From NCBI RefSeq assembly GCF_020829645.1, contig NZ_JAIVFS010000091.1:1-33934 (forward strand): a stretch of DNA of 33,934 nucleotides, read 5' to 3'. This document shows positions 16,663 through 24,736 of this stretch, piece by piece. The notes beneath the pieces were generated by a model, which was not told where the DNA came from, made no database searches, and saw only the letters and a list, made by a program, of their open reading frames with translations. The position numbers and the translations under genes were made by a program. The DNA is from Nostoc mirabile CHAB5784. Lineage in GTDB: Bacteria > Cyanobacteriota > Cyanobacteriia > Cyanobacteriales > Nostocaceae. How positions within the stretch are numbered: the stretch's first letter is position 1; each line of letters begins with the position of its first letter.

Positions 16663-19491
16663 TTATGCTGGCTTTAATTGCTTATTGTTATTGTTATCCA
16701 GTAATTGTTTTGCTTCTTGGCTTAACTCATCTCCCCGAAGTGTCTGTATGTATGCCTCAGAAAATCTCACCATACCCAGCATTGGATTATCGACATATTT
16801 ATTGAGGAAGAGAGTGCGTAATTCTTGCTCATTGGGGTTATTTGCTACTGCTGCAAGTAAGCAATAAGCAGGGTAATACCTACAGAAAGTAAGTTTGCCA
16901 TTATCGTCAAGTAACCATTGCGAGTAGATACTTTCACGTTTTGGGAAGAATGCTTCGGTACTATTACGCGAGATAATTTCATAAGGATATTTAAACCTGT
17001 TAACAAATGGGTCAACAGCCGATGTTTGAATCCGACCGATAAGGCGAGTTGTGATGTTAGCAAATATCTTGGCAGCAGACTTACTTTGGAAAATACTTTC
17101 TGGTTCTTGGGCAGATAAAATTACACGTATACCTGCTTTCGCCCCGTTAGCGCAGAGTCTACCAATTAGCTCGGCTATGCTGTCAAAATTAAATAAAATC
17201 GGTGCTTCGTCTAAGAAAAATATTGAGACTTTGGATGATAAAGCTCTACGTAATGCTGCGGAATAGGCGCTAAGGGCAAGGACTGCGGCATCAGCTTCAC
17301 TTCCAAGCGATCGCAGTGCAAATACCAGTAGTCGCGCATCAGTTCTAAAGCTAGATGGATTGGCAATTGATTGCCCAACTCGTGAGTTTAGCCAAAACTT
17401 TAATCGCAATCTGATTTGGTCAAGGGCATCAAGAATTTCTTTACTATTATTGGTGATTGAATCAAGTTTGATAAACCCAGGCGAACAATAATTATAGAAA
17501 TCCTTAAGTGTTGGAATATCTGCCCATTCACTTGTTCCTACTCCATTTTCTAGTGCAAGTTTATATCGAAGTTTGATATCCTCATCGTTGTAAAAAGTTT
17601 CAATTGTGATTGTAATGATACTCTCGATATTTGATATCATTGTGGCACTTATCCCTACAGGGTTCGTCCCTAGTACCATTATCATTAATGTTGATTTCAA
17701 GAATTCCTTGAAATCAGTCATCCTTTCCTTAATAACTTCCGGCTCATACCCCCTTAAATCAGGTAATTCAAATAGATTGTTCGATTCTTTACTAATATCG
17801 AAATACGCCCCTTCTTCTCCCATAAATTTGGTATAGTCGGTAAAGGTGCTAGTACCATCGGGTTTGGGATAATCAAGTGCAATTACGGGAATGTCTTGAG
17901 CCAAGGCAGGTGTTAATAGACCTGCTACTAAGACAGATTTACCAGCACGGGTAGTACCGAAAATGGCGAGATTTTTGTGCTGGTTGTACAAGTCAAGATG
18001 TACTGGGGTTCCTCCCTCTTCAGCAATCAGCTCGAACCCAGATTTATCTCCCGTAGCCGTTCTTACTATCGGCATGAGTCCGGGAACTTCTGATGAGAAA
18101 TAGGGGAGGCGACGATTAAAGGGTCTTGTGAGTAGATTTTCCCAGACAATAGGTATACATTGTAACCATGTTTTCCAGGCATATTCGATTTCTCTATCAA
18201 CTACGGCAGGTCGTAAGAAGCAGCTAGAAAGATATTGGCAAGCTTCATCGAGTTTTTGACGACTGTTACGATGAACACAAAAAACAACGGCAGTATGGAT
18301 GGGCAAACTGCCTCTGAGGATAGTTTCTTGTGCCTTGACCGCTTCCTCGATGTTCATATTGGCTTTTACATCAATTGACCCCTTCTCGGAAGACATCGCG
18401 CTGGAAGTAATTGACTGTTTGGTAATCCGTTGAAGGGCAGTTTTGGCGAGTCCCTGGTTAGCTTTAGATAGCTGGCAGATAATCTCAGTATCGGAGATTT
18501 TTTCTTTGGATATTACCTCCCAGAGGTATCGAAGCTGGGCGTATTCGTCTACCCACCCTTGGGGCTTTTCGCTAAATTGCAGGACACCGATATACTTGTC
18601 TTGTAGTCTTACCCAGCTGCGATCGAGAAACGGGACAGATTTTTCATTCTCCAGCATCAGGTGGCGAATATGAAAATCACTGGTTTGAACTTCTCGAAGC
18701 CCCTCTTCATCTAATATGAGGGGATTGGGAACTTTGGGTGCGTCGCTACGGTTAAACTGACTCCAAAGAATCGACCATACTTCCTCGCTTGTGACTGCTC
18801 GTACTGAAAGCCCCATTGAGTTAGTAAAAAGTTGTTCCCACCGTTGAAACCCAGAGGTAAAACTATCCCGTAAAATTGTTTCGATTCGTTCTTGCCGAAC
18901 ACCGTGAATTTGACCAGTAAATTGGAACCAGGTATTTTGCAATTGTTTGATAGTTTTTTCAATCGCATCATTTGAGCGACTGTCTTCAGAAGCTAGGACG
19001 CTATAGGTACACCAGAAGCGTAAGAACTTGTTTTTACGGGTTCCTGCTTCAGTGAGTTCTCTTGCTCGTAGACGTTCCGATCGCACTAATAAAGTTAATT
19101 GCTCTAGGTCGCATTTATCCTCTATCTTTTTTAGTTCCTGCTGCCGGAGAAAATCATCAGTGAACGAACCAAGGTGAATTGTCAAGGTTTCGCGATCGGG
19201 AAGTTCTTTGAGTCCGCCTTCAATATTTTCAAAAATGGGGATAATCTGTTCTTCGGGCAAGGATGGGTGAATTCCTTGTACGTCAAAGCAGAACTTGATT
19301 TGAATATCCTCTTTTTTCTGGAGAATAAGTGCGCCGATATCTCTACGACCAGCAAGCGAGATACTTGCAATCCCGGCTAAATGGGTAATATCCTCAAACG
19401 GTGTCAGGTTTTTGACAACACCTAATTGTTCGGTATCTAGAGATTTTTTACCAATTTTGTGCTTTATTTTCGTTGAGGCGGTCGAACTCAT
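16663..19491 (-). CDS. virB4: VirB4/TraC-family conjugation ATPase
   Basis: VirB4 is the ATPase that powers pilus and channel assembly. The 942-aa product has a family-length N-terminal half without strong motifs and then a RecA-like half with Walker A GTTRAGKS at 512-519 (in LAIFGTTRAGKSVLVAGLL), VIALDYPKPDG shortly after it, a Walker B SIFFLDEAPILF near 770, and IRVILSAQEPESIF just after it, the usual TraC/VirB4 Q-containing motif. No membrane segment is seen, as normal. Immediately upstream (42 bases) is the VirB3-like gene. The start is the ATG at 19491. Confidence 0.93.
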   Translation of the reverse strand: MSSTASTKIKHKIGKKSLDTEQLGVVKNLTPFEDITHLAGIASISLAGRRDIGALILQKKEDIQIKFCFDVQGIHPSLPEEQIIPIFENIEGGLKELPDRETLTIHLGSFTDDFLRQQELKKIEDKCDLEQLTLLVRSERLRARELTEAGTRKNKFLRFWCTYSVLASEDSRSNDAIEKTIKQLQNTWFQFTGQIHGVRQERIETILRDSFTSGFQRWEQLFTNSMGLSVRAVTSEEVWSILWSQFNRSDAPKVPNPLILDEEGLREVQTSDFHIRHLMLENEKSVPFLDRSWVRLQDKYIGVLQFSEKPQGWVDEYAQLRYLWEVISKEKISDTEIICQLSKANQGLAKTALQRITKQSITSSAMSSEKGSIDVKANMNIEEAVKAQETILRGSLPIHTAVVFCVHRNSRQKLDEACQYLSSCFLRPAVVDREIEYAWKTWLQCIPIVWENLLTRPFNRRLPYFSSEVPGLMPIVRTATGDKSGFELIAEEGGTPVHLDLYNQHKNLAIFGTTRAGKSVLVAGLLTPALAQDIPVIALDYPKPDGTSTFTDYTKFMGEEGAYFDISKESNNLFELPDLRGYEPEVIKERMTDFKEFLKSTLMIMVLGTNPVGISATMISNIESIITITIETFYNDEDIKLRYKLALENGVGTSEWADIPTLKDFYNYCSPGFIKLDSITNNSKEILDALDQIRLRLKFWLNSRVGQSIANPSSFRTDARLLVFALRSLGSEADAAVLALSAYSAALRRALSSKVSIFFLDEAPILFNFDSIAELIGRLCANGAKAGIRVILSAQEPESIFQSKSAAKIFANITTRLIGRIQTSAVDPFVNRFKYPYEIISRNSTEAFFPKRESIYSQWLLDDNGKLTFCRYYPAYCLLAAVANNPNEQELRTLFLNKYVDNPMLGMVRFSEAYIQTLRGDELSQEAKQLLDNNNNKQLKPA

Positions 19492-19533
19492 GGCCTGTAG
19501 TTTCGTTCGGTGATATTTATTAATTGAGAAGCT

Positions 19534-19869
19534 TTATCTGCGTTTTTTAAGCTTGCGCTTTTTCTTGGGTTGAGGTTGTAGAGGATTAACGACAGAGACA
19601 AATGGTTTATAGCCACGGGTGATGCGGGGCGTGCCGACAAACTTACCGAAAAAGGCTTTGTTGGAACTTACTGTCCACCAGGTTGCCCATCCCCAGGCGG
19701 TTACAATTCCGGTTGCAAGCCAGGAAGCTTGCATAAAACCCTTGACTACCATGTAGGAGATGAGAGCGATCGCACTCCAGGGAACAATTTGGTCGGCGGG
19801 GAATGGCCCGAGGCGTGGTTGGTCTCCTAATACACGGTTGACAGTACGAAATTCCCGTTCTCTGCCCAT
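19534..19869 (-). CDS. VirB3-like small membrane protein
   Basis: From the ATG at 19869 (a TTG five codons upstream also opens the frame) the product has 111 residues: a short N-tail, two adjacent membrane segments between about 28 and 65 (ALISYMVVKGF and LATGIVTAWGWATWW), and a strongly basic end (KKKRKLKKRR). VirB3/TrbD/TraL proteins have this size and topology and sit just upstream of virB4, as here. Sequence identity to known VirB3 proteins is not evident, so the call is by topology and place. Confidence 0.5.
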   Translation of the reverse strand: MGREREFRTVNRVLGDQPRLGPFPADQIVPWSAIALISYMVVKGFMQASWLATGIVTAWGWATWWTVSSNKAFFGKFVGTPRITRGYKPFVSVVNPLQPQPKKKRKLKKRR

Positions 19870-19907
19870 TATTACGAAAGACAAAAGTCAGTTTTTGAAA
19901 TTTTGAT

Positions 19908-19959
19908 GAGTGGCACTTGTGGAATTGTGCCACTCGTGGTGGCTTTTTTGACGAGTGGC
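19908..19959 (-). promoter_or_regulatory. two mutually exclusive hairpins between the pilin gene and the VirB3-like gene
   Basis: Three copies of one arm sequence lie in this 93-base gap. GAGTGGCAC (19908-19916) pairs perfectly with GTGCCACTC (19927-19935), and GCCACTCGT (19929-19937) pairs perfectly with ACGAGTGGC (19951-19959). The middle arm is shared, so only one hairpin can form at a time. In the transcript this follows the pilin gene. Such a structure could end part of the transcripts or protect the pilin mRNA, giving more pilin than channel proteins; that role is inference. Confidence 0.6.
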
Positions 19960-19962
19960 TCC

Positions 19963-20559
19963 TCAGCCTGTTACCAGCCCTGCAAGCAAATCTCCAACTA
20001 CAACTGTGAGGGCAATGATAATTGGTGTACGGGCGATTGTTTGCCAATCCTCGTCGTTTCTGGCTGATTGAACGACCCGGATCAGACCAATACCAAGGTA
20101 AATTAAGAACAAACCGCGCAGTACTGCGAATACGTATTTAATGATATCTGCGTCAACACCTGTAAAATACTCTGTGAAAAAGTCCTCTGCGTTTTGCATG
20201 AACTGGGCGTTTGCAGGTGCAGCGGCCATATCCAACATAAATACTACACCTACTAAGCAGAACAAGACGGTATAGATATTGATGCCATACTTGCGCTGCC
20301 ATTTCTCGAAGTTGGAAAGTAGCAAGTTTGCTTCCTTGGGTAGTAACGCTACAATGCCAGTTCCAAACGCCAGCGATGCCATTACCATGTGATGAATGGA
20401 GATATCTGCAATCATCAAGCCAGTACCAACTGCCATTAGTCCGGCGATGCTGGCGTTTTCTTTCCAGTTGCGACGGCGACGGCTGGGAGCGGGGTATCCG
20501 TATTCTTCGTAGGAAGGAATGCGATCGCTGCCAAAATCAGATTCGTAGTCTTTTCTCAT
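19963..20559 (-). CDS. VirB2-like pilin precursor with a long two-helix leader
   Basis: The 198-aa product has two membrane segments (about 37-53 and 57-73), then a hydrophobic stretch ending in AAAPANA at 112-118, which reads as a signal-peptidase site. After it comes an 80-residue part: a short polar region, a helix at about 139-161 (IKYVFAVLRGLFLIYLGIGL), a polar loop (RNDEDWQTIAR) and a second helix at 179-196. That is the size and topology of a mature VirB2/TrbC pilin. Normal VirB2 leaders are much shorter, so the first 95 residues are extra. It lies just upstream of the VirB3-like gene. Confidence 0.6.
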   Translation of the reverse strand: MRKDYESDFGSDRIPSYEEYGYPAPSRRRRNWKENASIAGLMAVGTGLMIADISIHHMVMASLAFGTGIVALLPKEANLLLSNFEKWQRKYGINIYTVLFCLVGVVFMLDMAAAPANAQFMQNAEDFFTEYFTGVDADIIKYVFAVLRGLFLIYLGIGLIRVVQSARNDEDWQTIARTPIIIALTVVVGDLLAGLVTG

Positions 20560-20935
20560 AAAAAAAGTAGATTATTTCGGAAATTAGTGAATGAAACTTT
20601 GTAGGGGTAATTACGACTGAATTACTGCTTTTTACCAAAGTTTGGATTAGAGTAAATCTCTGCTCAAACTTCTCGCTTGTGAATTTATTTTATGAGATTA
20701 ATATCCGTAAAAGCATCTAAGAATTTTCCATTTTTAGGCACTATGTTTTTCAGTAAATCATTAGTAAAAAATCGGAAAATTTTGCTTGACAACTTACAAT
20801 ATATAAATCAGTGGTTTATTTCATAATGTTTGACCCCCGATATAGTCTATATCGGGGGTCAGTAATTGATATATGAGGTAGTGTAATTACGGTGGTTTAC
20901 CGTTAATTTACCGAGTGAAATAAATTGTCCGTCAA
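20560..20935. other. AT-rich gap upstream of the pilin gene
   Basis: These 376 bases hold no convincing gene. They contain the perfect palindrome at 20832-20860 and, as the region before the pilin gene, probably the promoter of the virB2-virB10 genes. No clear -35/-10 pair could be assigned. Confidence 0.4.
20832..20860. repeat. perfect 14-bp inverted repeat with a one-base spacer
   Basis: GACCCCCGATATAG and CTATATCGGGGGTC face each other across one base. No T run follows on either strand, so it is not a standard intrinsic terminator; it could be an operator, a recombination target or a factor-dependent stop. It stands between the DUF192 gene and the pilin gene. Confidence 0.7.
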
Positions 20936-21493
20936 CTAATTCTGCGTTTGATTTGGGTTGAAGTCGAGATGAAGCTTCTTGCCTACTTTGAGGTTGAGGG
21001 TTTTGGTACTGTTAGCAGGTAGTTCGATAACTTGGTTAACAGGATAGACTGAATCGTACTTAGGACAGGTTTTTGTTTTGCAAGGAGGAGCCACCTCTAC
21101 GATTGATTTAATAACTCCGTCTTGGAGAAATATCATATCTAAAGGAATATACGTATCATGCATCCAAAGTTTAACTTTTTCAGGTTTTTTGAGGACAAAT
21201 AGCATTCCGTGATTTTCGGGAATAGAGTCACGAAATTTGAGTCCGTGGGCATATTCTTTTCTATCGTCTGCTAGTTCGAGTTGAATTGTTTGATTATTGC
21301 TGGTAAAGGTTGCACCAATAGGTAGGTACTGGGGCTGGCGAGTCCAAAAGTATAGTGGTAAGGGTGAGAGAGCAGCAGTAAAACCAGCAATCGGCCCAAC
21401 GATATTGAGAATTTTGAAAAATAGGCTTTTTTCTGGATTTTGTGCTTGTTTAGTTTGAATGTTGGTTTGAGCGGTTTGTCTTGTGACTTCCAT
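20936..21493 (-). CDS. DUF192 family membrane-anchored protein
   Basis: Residues after about 70 match DUF192: a strand with TIQLELADDRKEYAHGLKFRD, then GMLFVLKKPEKVKLWMHDT, YIPLDMIFL, a GVIKSIVEVAPPC turn and the closing ELPANSTKTLNLKVGKKL. DUF192 proteins are small exported beta-sheet proteins of unknown role, common in cyanobacteria. One membrane helix (IVGPIAGFTAALSPLPLYF) would anchor it. The ATG at 21493 is preferred to an upstream TTG at 21535. It stands at the head of the transfer cluster, which is unusual; whether it takes part in transfer is not known. Confidence 0.85.
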   Translation of the reverse strand: MEVTRQTAQTNIQTKQAQNPEKSLFFKILNIVGPIAGFTAALSPLPLYFWTRQPQYLPIGATFTSNNQTIQLELADDRKEYAHGLKFRDSIPENHGMLFVLKKPEKVKLWMHDTYIPLDMIFLQDGVIKSIVEVAPPCKTKTCPKYDSVYPVNQVIELPANSTKTLNLKVGKKLHLDFNPNQTQN

Positions 21494-21640
21494 AGTTTTA
21501 GATAAATAAAGTAGTAGAGTGGTTATAAATGGCAAGCATTATGATCTGTTGAAATGTTTTGGCTACATTTGCTTTCGTTCAAACATGATGAAACTTTGAA
21601 TTGATTTATGATGTTTACAAAGAAGTAGTCATAACTCAGA

Positions 21641-21830
21641 ACTCAGGAGTCAGAATTCAGGAGAAAGCTTGCGTAAGGCTTGAGGACTTTGTACGAATGA
21701 CTCTTAACTGTTGGTTTAAAGCCTCATCAGAGTTGTTAAGCAAAACAAAAAAGTTTTTAACCACCAGCGCGAAATTCCTTCCTTTTTGGCTGAAGTTCTT
21801 CTGACTCCTGAATTCTGTATTCTGGCTCCT
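21641..21830. repeat. miniature inverted-repeat element of the GGAGTC/GACTCC family
   Basis: ACTCAGGAGTCAGAATTCAG (21641-21660) faces CTGACTCCTGAATTCTG (21801-21817) and TTCTGGCTCC. The 140 bases between hold no gene. Similar arms flank the virB4/VirB5 gap. Such short elements without a transposase are common in Nostocales. Confidence 0.6.
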
Positions 21831-21834
21831 TTCA

Positions 21835-22860
21835 TTAGCTAAAAATCTCGATGTTACCAACAGCAAACTTGCTTTCATCGAGGGGACTACTAGGTAAAGC
21901 TTGTTGGTCAGCTTTGTTACGCATCGACTCGACTTTATCGGCTTCGCGGATGGCAAGCGGGTTAATCTGGCGGCGTTCTTCTAGCAATGCTTCGATTGTT
22001 AGTTCGAGTGCGGGGAGTTTGCTTGATGCGTAGGTATCTTCTATTACTGTTTCGCAGAATATGGTACTAGCGGCGCGTTCTACAATTGTCTGGATTTCTG
22101 CACCTACACATCGATTGGTGGCTTTAAGAATTCTGCGCCACTGTTCCTCGCTCCAGGGGTCGTCGCCATTGCGAAAACGTTCGTCAAACCGAGCGGCGTG
22201 CAGTTTGAAGATACTATATCTTTCCCCATTATTGGGCAGGTCTACTTTAAATAAATAGTCAAACCGTCCGGCACGGGTGAGTTCGGGTGGCAGCCATTCC
22301 ATGCGGTTGACTGAGGCGATGACCAGTACATCTGACGTGCGCTCTTGCATCCACGTCAACAGCTGACCAGCAAGCCGTTTGGCGAGGTCATCCTCCCCGG
22401 CGAAGCCTTTATCGAAGTCGTCAAAGTACAAAATTACTTGGTTGAGCCTATCTGCCAGTCGCAACAAGCGTTTGAGTTTCATTTCTGCTTGGTTGCCAAA
22501 ACTTCTAAAGTTGCCCCAATCGACCATGATCAGGGGAATACCCATATTCTGGGAACAGGCTTTTGCTGAGTGTGATTTTCCTGTCCCCGGTGGCCCCACA
22601 AGCATAATCCCTTTGGGTACACGCAGATTATATTGTTTGGCACGCGGGGTAAGCAATCGCTTGAACTTTTTGAATGACTGCTGCATGAGTTCCAACCCAC
22701 CAAGCTGGACTTTTGGCGGAGGTAAGAATTCGATGTCATACAAGCGGTTGAGCAGTTGAATTTTTTTTGATAGCAGAAGCTTGGCTATCTCACTGGAATT
22801 TCCTAAATCATGATTTTTACTAATATCGTTTAGGCAATACATAATATCAGAAATATACAA
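21835..22860 (-). CDS. Ycf46-type AAA+ ATPase, 5'-truncated
   Basis: The AAA domain is clear: GGLELMQQSFKKF before the ATP site, Walker A GPPGTGKS, Walker B ILYFDDFDKGFAGE, sensor VIASVNRM and the arginine-finger region LTRAGRFDYLF, closest in style to cyanobacterial Ycf46. The Walker B ends in DD where relatives have DE, which may slow hydrolysis. The frame stays open up to 23028 with continuing family-like sequence (EIPLWSQELPDAQEI), but there is no ATG; only a TTG at 22860. Ycf46 normally has a long N-terminal half that is missing here, so the gene seems cut at its 5' end, next to the integron cassettes. It may be nonfunctional. Confidence 0.75.
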   Translation of the reverse strand: MYISDIMYCLNDISKNHDLGNSSEIAKLLLSKKIQLLNRLYDIEFLPPPKVQLGGLELMQQSFKKFKRLLTPRAKQYNLRVPKGIMLVGPPGTGKSHSAKACSQNMGIPLIMVDWGNFRSFGNQAEMKLKRLLRLADRLNQVILYFDDFDKGFAGEDDLAKRLAGQLLTWMQERTSDVLVIASVNRMEWLPPELTRAGRFDYLFKVDLPNNGERYSIFKLHAARFDERFRNGDDPWSEEQWRRILKATNRCVGAEIQTIVERAASTIFCETVIEDTYASSKLPALELTIEALLEERRQINPLAIREADKVESMRNKADQQALPSSPLDESKFAVGNIEIFS

Positions 22861-22997
22861 ACCAGCACTAGCGTTAGCAATTTCTAAATAGTCTTGTTCC
22901 GTATATGTGAAAGAAAAATTTTTGCTTTTAATTAAACTATCAATAATTTCTTGTGCATCTGGTAGTTCTTGACTCCATAGGGGAATTTCTGCCGCTA

Positions 22998-23192
22998 TTT
23001 CGCTTGTTATCTCGGCGTTGGCTCCGATTTATTGCTGGTGCGATCGCTCAACTGACAGATAATAATACTTATCGCCAGAAGCTACTTCATGTAGAGAAGC
23101 TTACTCCTATGCGTCAGTGGTCTGCACGTCAAGCTTCCAGATTAAAGAAAAGTGATTATCGCCAAAGCTATCTTGGCGAGAGAAGAAACTAA
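22998..23192 (+). pseudogene. possible gene remnant upstream of the AAA ATPase
   Basis: A plus-strand frame of about 64 codons (SRRWLRFIAGAIAQLTDNN to SYLGERRN, then TAA) has protein-like composition and reads through a HIP1 site in frame. Its upstream part is antisense to the AAA gene, so it could be the 3' remnant of a gene joined here by a rearrangement. The family is not recognised and it may be chance. Confidence 0.22.
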
Positions 23193-23206
23193 AGATATAA
23201 AAAAAT

Positions 23207-23292
23207 ATTTAACGTTCCCGCTCACCGGGCGCAGATAACCTTGGCTTTCACCGATTACTCAGATTCGCTCCGGTGCAGCGGGGTTGTTATGG
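23207..23292 (-). other. attC recombination site 1
   Basis: Read on the minus strand, it begins CCATAAC and ends in GTTAAAT, which fits the GTTRRRY core, preceded by AAC. The arms CCCGCT(G)CACCGG(A)GCG and its partner CGCCCGGTGAGCGGG pair over 15 bp with two extrahelical bases (G and A) on one side, the hallmark of attC. The stop codon of the ribbon gene is 7 bases away, typical of a cassette. Confidence 0.85.
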
Positions 23293-23299
23293 GGCGTCT

Positions 23300-24070
23300 T
23301 CACGCTAAAGTTGAGCATGAACAAGCAGATTTTGACAGGATTATGCACTGTGAAGTTTCAAACTGAGTTGAGATAAAGGATTGTTTCAAGATTTGTGGCT
23401 CACGCCAAGGAAGCACAAAGTTATACCCCACTGGTTCATGTTCACCACCTGCTGCACAAACCCCTCTACGCTGATCATACTCGCTACCCTGTGCGCCTTG
23501 ATAGAACATAGCTTGACACTTGTTACAAAACCGCCAATCTGTTTGGGCAGTTAGTGTTCCAGGTACATCATGCGGAAGTACAAAGTTATACCCTGATGGC
23601 TCGTGTTTACCACCTGCTGCACAAACCCCTCTACGCTGATCATACTCGCTACCCTGTGCGCCTTGATAGAACATAGCTTGACACTTGTTACAAAACCGCC
23701 AATCTGTTTGGGCAGTTGATGTTTCAGAAATATTATGCAGAAGTACAAAGTTATACCCAGCCGCCTCGTGTTGACCACTTGCCGCGCAATAACCCTTGCT
23801 CTTATAGCCGTCATAGAACAACACATGACATTTACTGCAAAAATGCCAATCTTCTTGTTCATTTCGCAATTGACTAATAATCGCTGTTACAACAGCTCCA
23901 AAACCTCCGAGAAAGGTTAATTTAAGGAATTTTTGCCGTGTCCATAGCAATCTGGCTCTAGCTTTTTCAGGAGTTGCATTTGCGTCAGAATCTGGCGCTG
24001 TGTGTTCGTCTTTAAGTTCTAAACAGTTTTGATGATCTACTTTGGCAGATTTATGTTTTTTTTTACACAA
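23300..24070 (-). CDS. membrane-anchored protein with three zinc-ribbon repeats, probably the -1 frame continuation of the CHAT gene
   Basis: The only start is a TTG at 24070, inside the end of the CHAT gene. After a polar linker there is a Tat-like or signal-anchor segment (RQKFLKLTFLGGFGAVVTAI at about 45-64), then three repeats of about 55 residues: DWxFCxKC, an F-Y turn, G-x-C-A-A-x-G-x-H and GYNFVL. Each keeps CxxC, one later Cys and one His, so each can bind one zinc. The last two repeats are almost identical even in DNA (period 165 bases). The frame is -1 to the CHAT gene and joins it at an A9 run, so the natural product is likely one CHAT-anchor-ribbon protein. The function of the ribbon is unknown; it recurs in the next cassette. 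Confidence 0.7.
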   Translation of the reverse strand: MCKKKHKSAKVDHQNCLELKDEHTAPDSDANATPEKARARLLWTRQKFLKLTFLGGFGAVVTAIISQLRNEQEDWHFCSKCHVLFYDGYKSKGYCAASGQHEAAGYNFVLLHNISETSTAQTDWRFCNKCQAMFYQGAQGSEYDQRRGVCAAGGKHEPSGYNFVLPHDVPGTLTAQTDWRFCNKCQAMFYQGAQGSEYDQRRGVCAAGGEHEPVGYNFVLPWREPQILKQSFISTQFETSQCIILSKSACSCSTLA

Positions 24071-24627
24071 AGCACAGGAGTCAGGTGTTCTGGAATGCCC
24101 TCCAATTGAATTGCATTACAGCCTAATTCATAAGCAAATTCAATTGTTTCTCCAGCGCCCAAAGCAGTGTAGAAGCCCACAGCAAATTCAATTGCAGCAC
24201 GATCACCAATCTCCTGACTCATACCAATCACGTAGTCAATGTGTTGGGCAATCGCCTCAGCCTGGAATTGTGAGTAGCAGGCATTCAAAACAACACATTC
24301 CACACGCTTAGAGAAAAGTTTGAATAGGTTGGCTAATGCTTCTGAATCAACGAGTTTGAGTTGCCCCATCCCATCTTCAAACGCTAAACCATCCTTCCCC
24401 GTTCCATGACCTGTAAAGTGTACGATTTGCGGCTTAAAGTCCAGCATTGCTTGCTGAATATCTCTGGTTCGGGTTGCTCCAGTTGAGTTAATGGGGACTT
24501 TGCCATATCCCGCTAAACGCAGTCGTTCCTTGATTTCTCGTTCCTCTTCTTGTAAGCGCAAACTCACTGTCCCTTTGGGATTGGCAGCTAACAGTAAGAT
24601 CGACTTCAAGGCGGCACTGTCATTCAT
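24037..24627 (-). CDS. CHAT-domain (caspase-like) cysteine protease
   Basis: The 196-aa product is almost all CHAT domain: KSILLLAANPKGTVSLRLQE, the catalytic His in IVHFTGHGTGKDGL, the catalytic Cys in VVLNACYSQ, then YVIGMSQEIGDRAAI and LEGIPEHLTPVL. Both catalytic residues are present. CHAT proteases are caspase relatives; in bacteria known ones are triggered by partners and cut effectors such as gasdermins or other proteins in defence systems. Here the zero frame ends seven codons after an A9 run, while the -1 frame continues into a membrane anchor and zinc ribbons. It is the first gene of its cassette, about 110 bases from the attC site of the preceding one. ATG start. Confidence 0.88.
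   Translation of the reverse strand: MNDSAALKSILLLAANPKGTVSLRLQEEEREIKERLRLAGYGKVPINSTGATRTRDIQQAMLDFKPQIVHFTGHGTGKDGLAFEDGMGQLKLVDSEALANLFKLFSKRVECVVLNACYSQFQAEAIAQHIDYVIGMSQEIGDRAAIEFAVGFYTALGAGETIEFAYELGCNAIQLEGIPEHLTPVLCVKKNINLPK
24056..24064 (-). promoter_or_regulatory. A9 slippery run, possible -1 frameshift or transcript slippage site
   Basis: On the minus strand the CHAT frame reads GTA AAA AAA AAC. The heptamer A AAA AAA (24064-24058) is in exactly the phase needed for -1 slippage. A -1 move, or one extra A added by the polymerase, joins the CHAT frame to the ribbon frame without a stop between. A recent one-base loss in the run would look the same. Confidence 0.5.
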
Positions 24628-24736
24628 GGAAATCAGCAGGACGACTCAACTTCACTCAATTGTATTTCAGAAAACGGTACAGACTACTGTGCCTAACAAA
24701 CAAACTTGAAATGATGCCTTTACCAAGGATTGAGCC

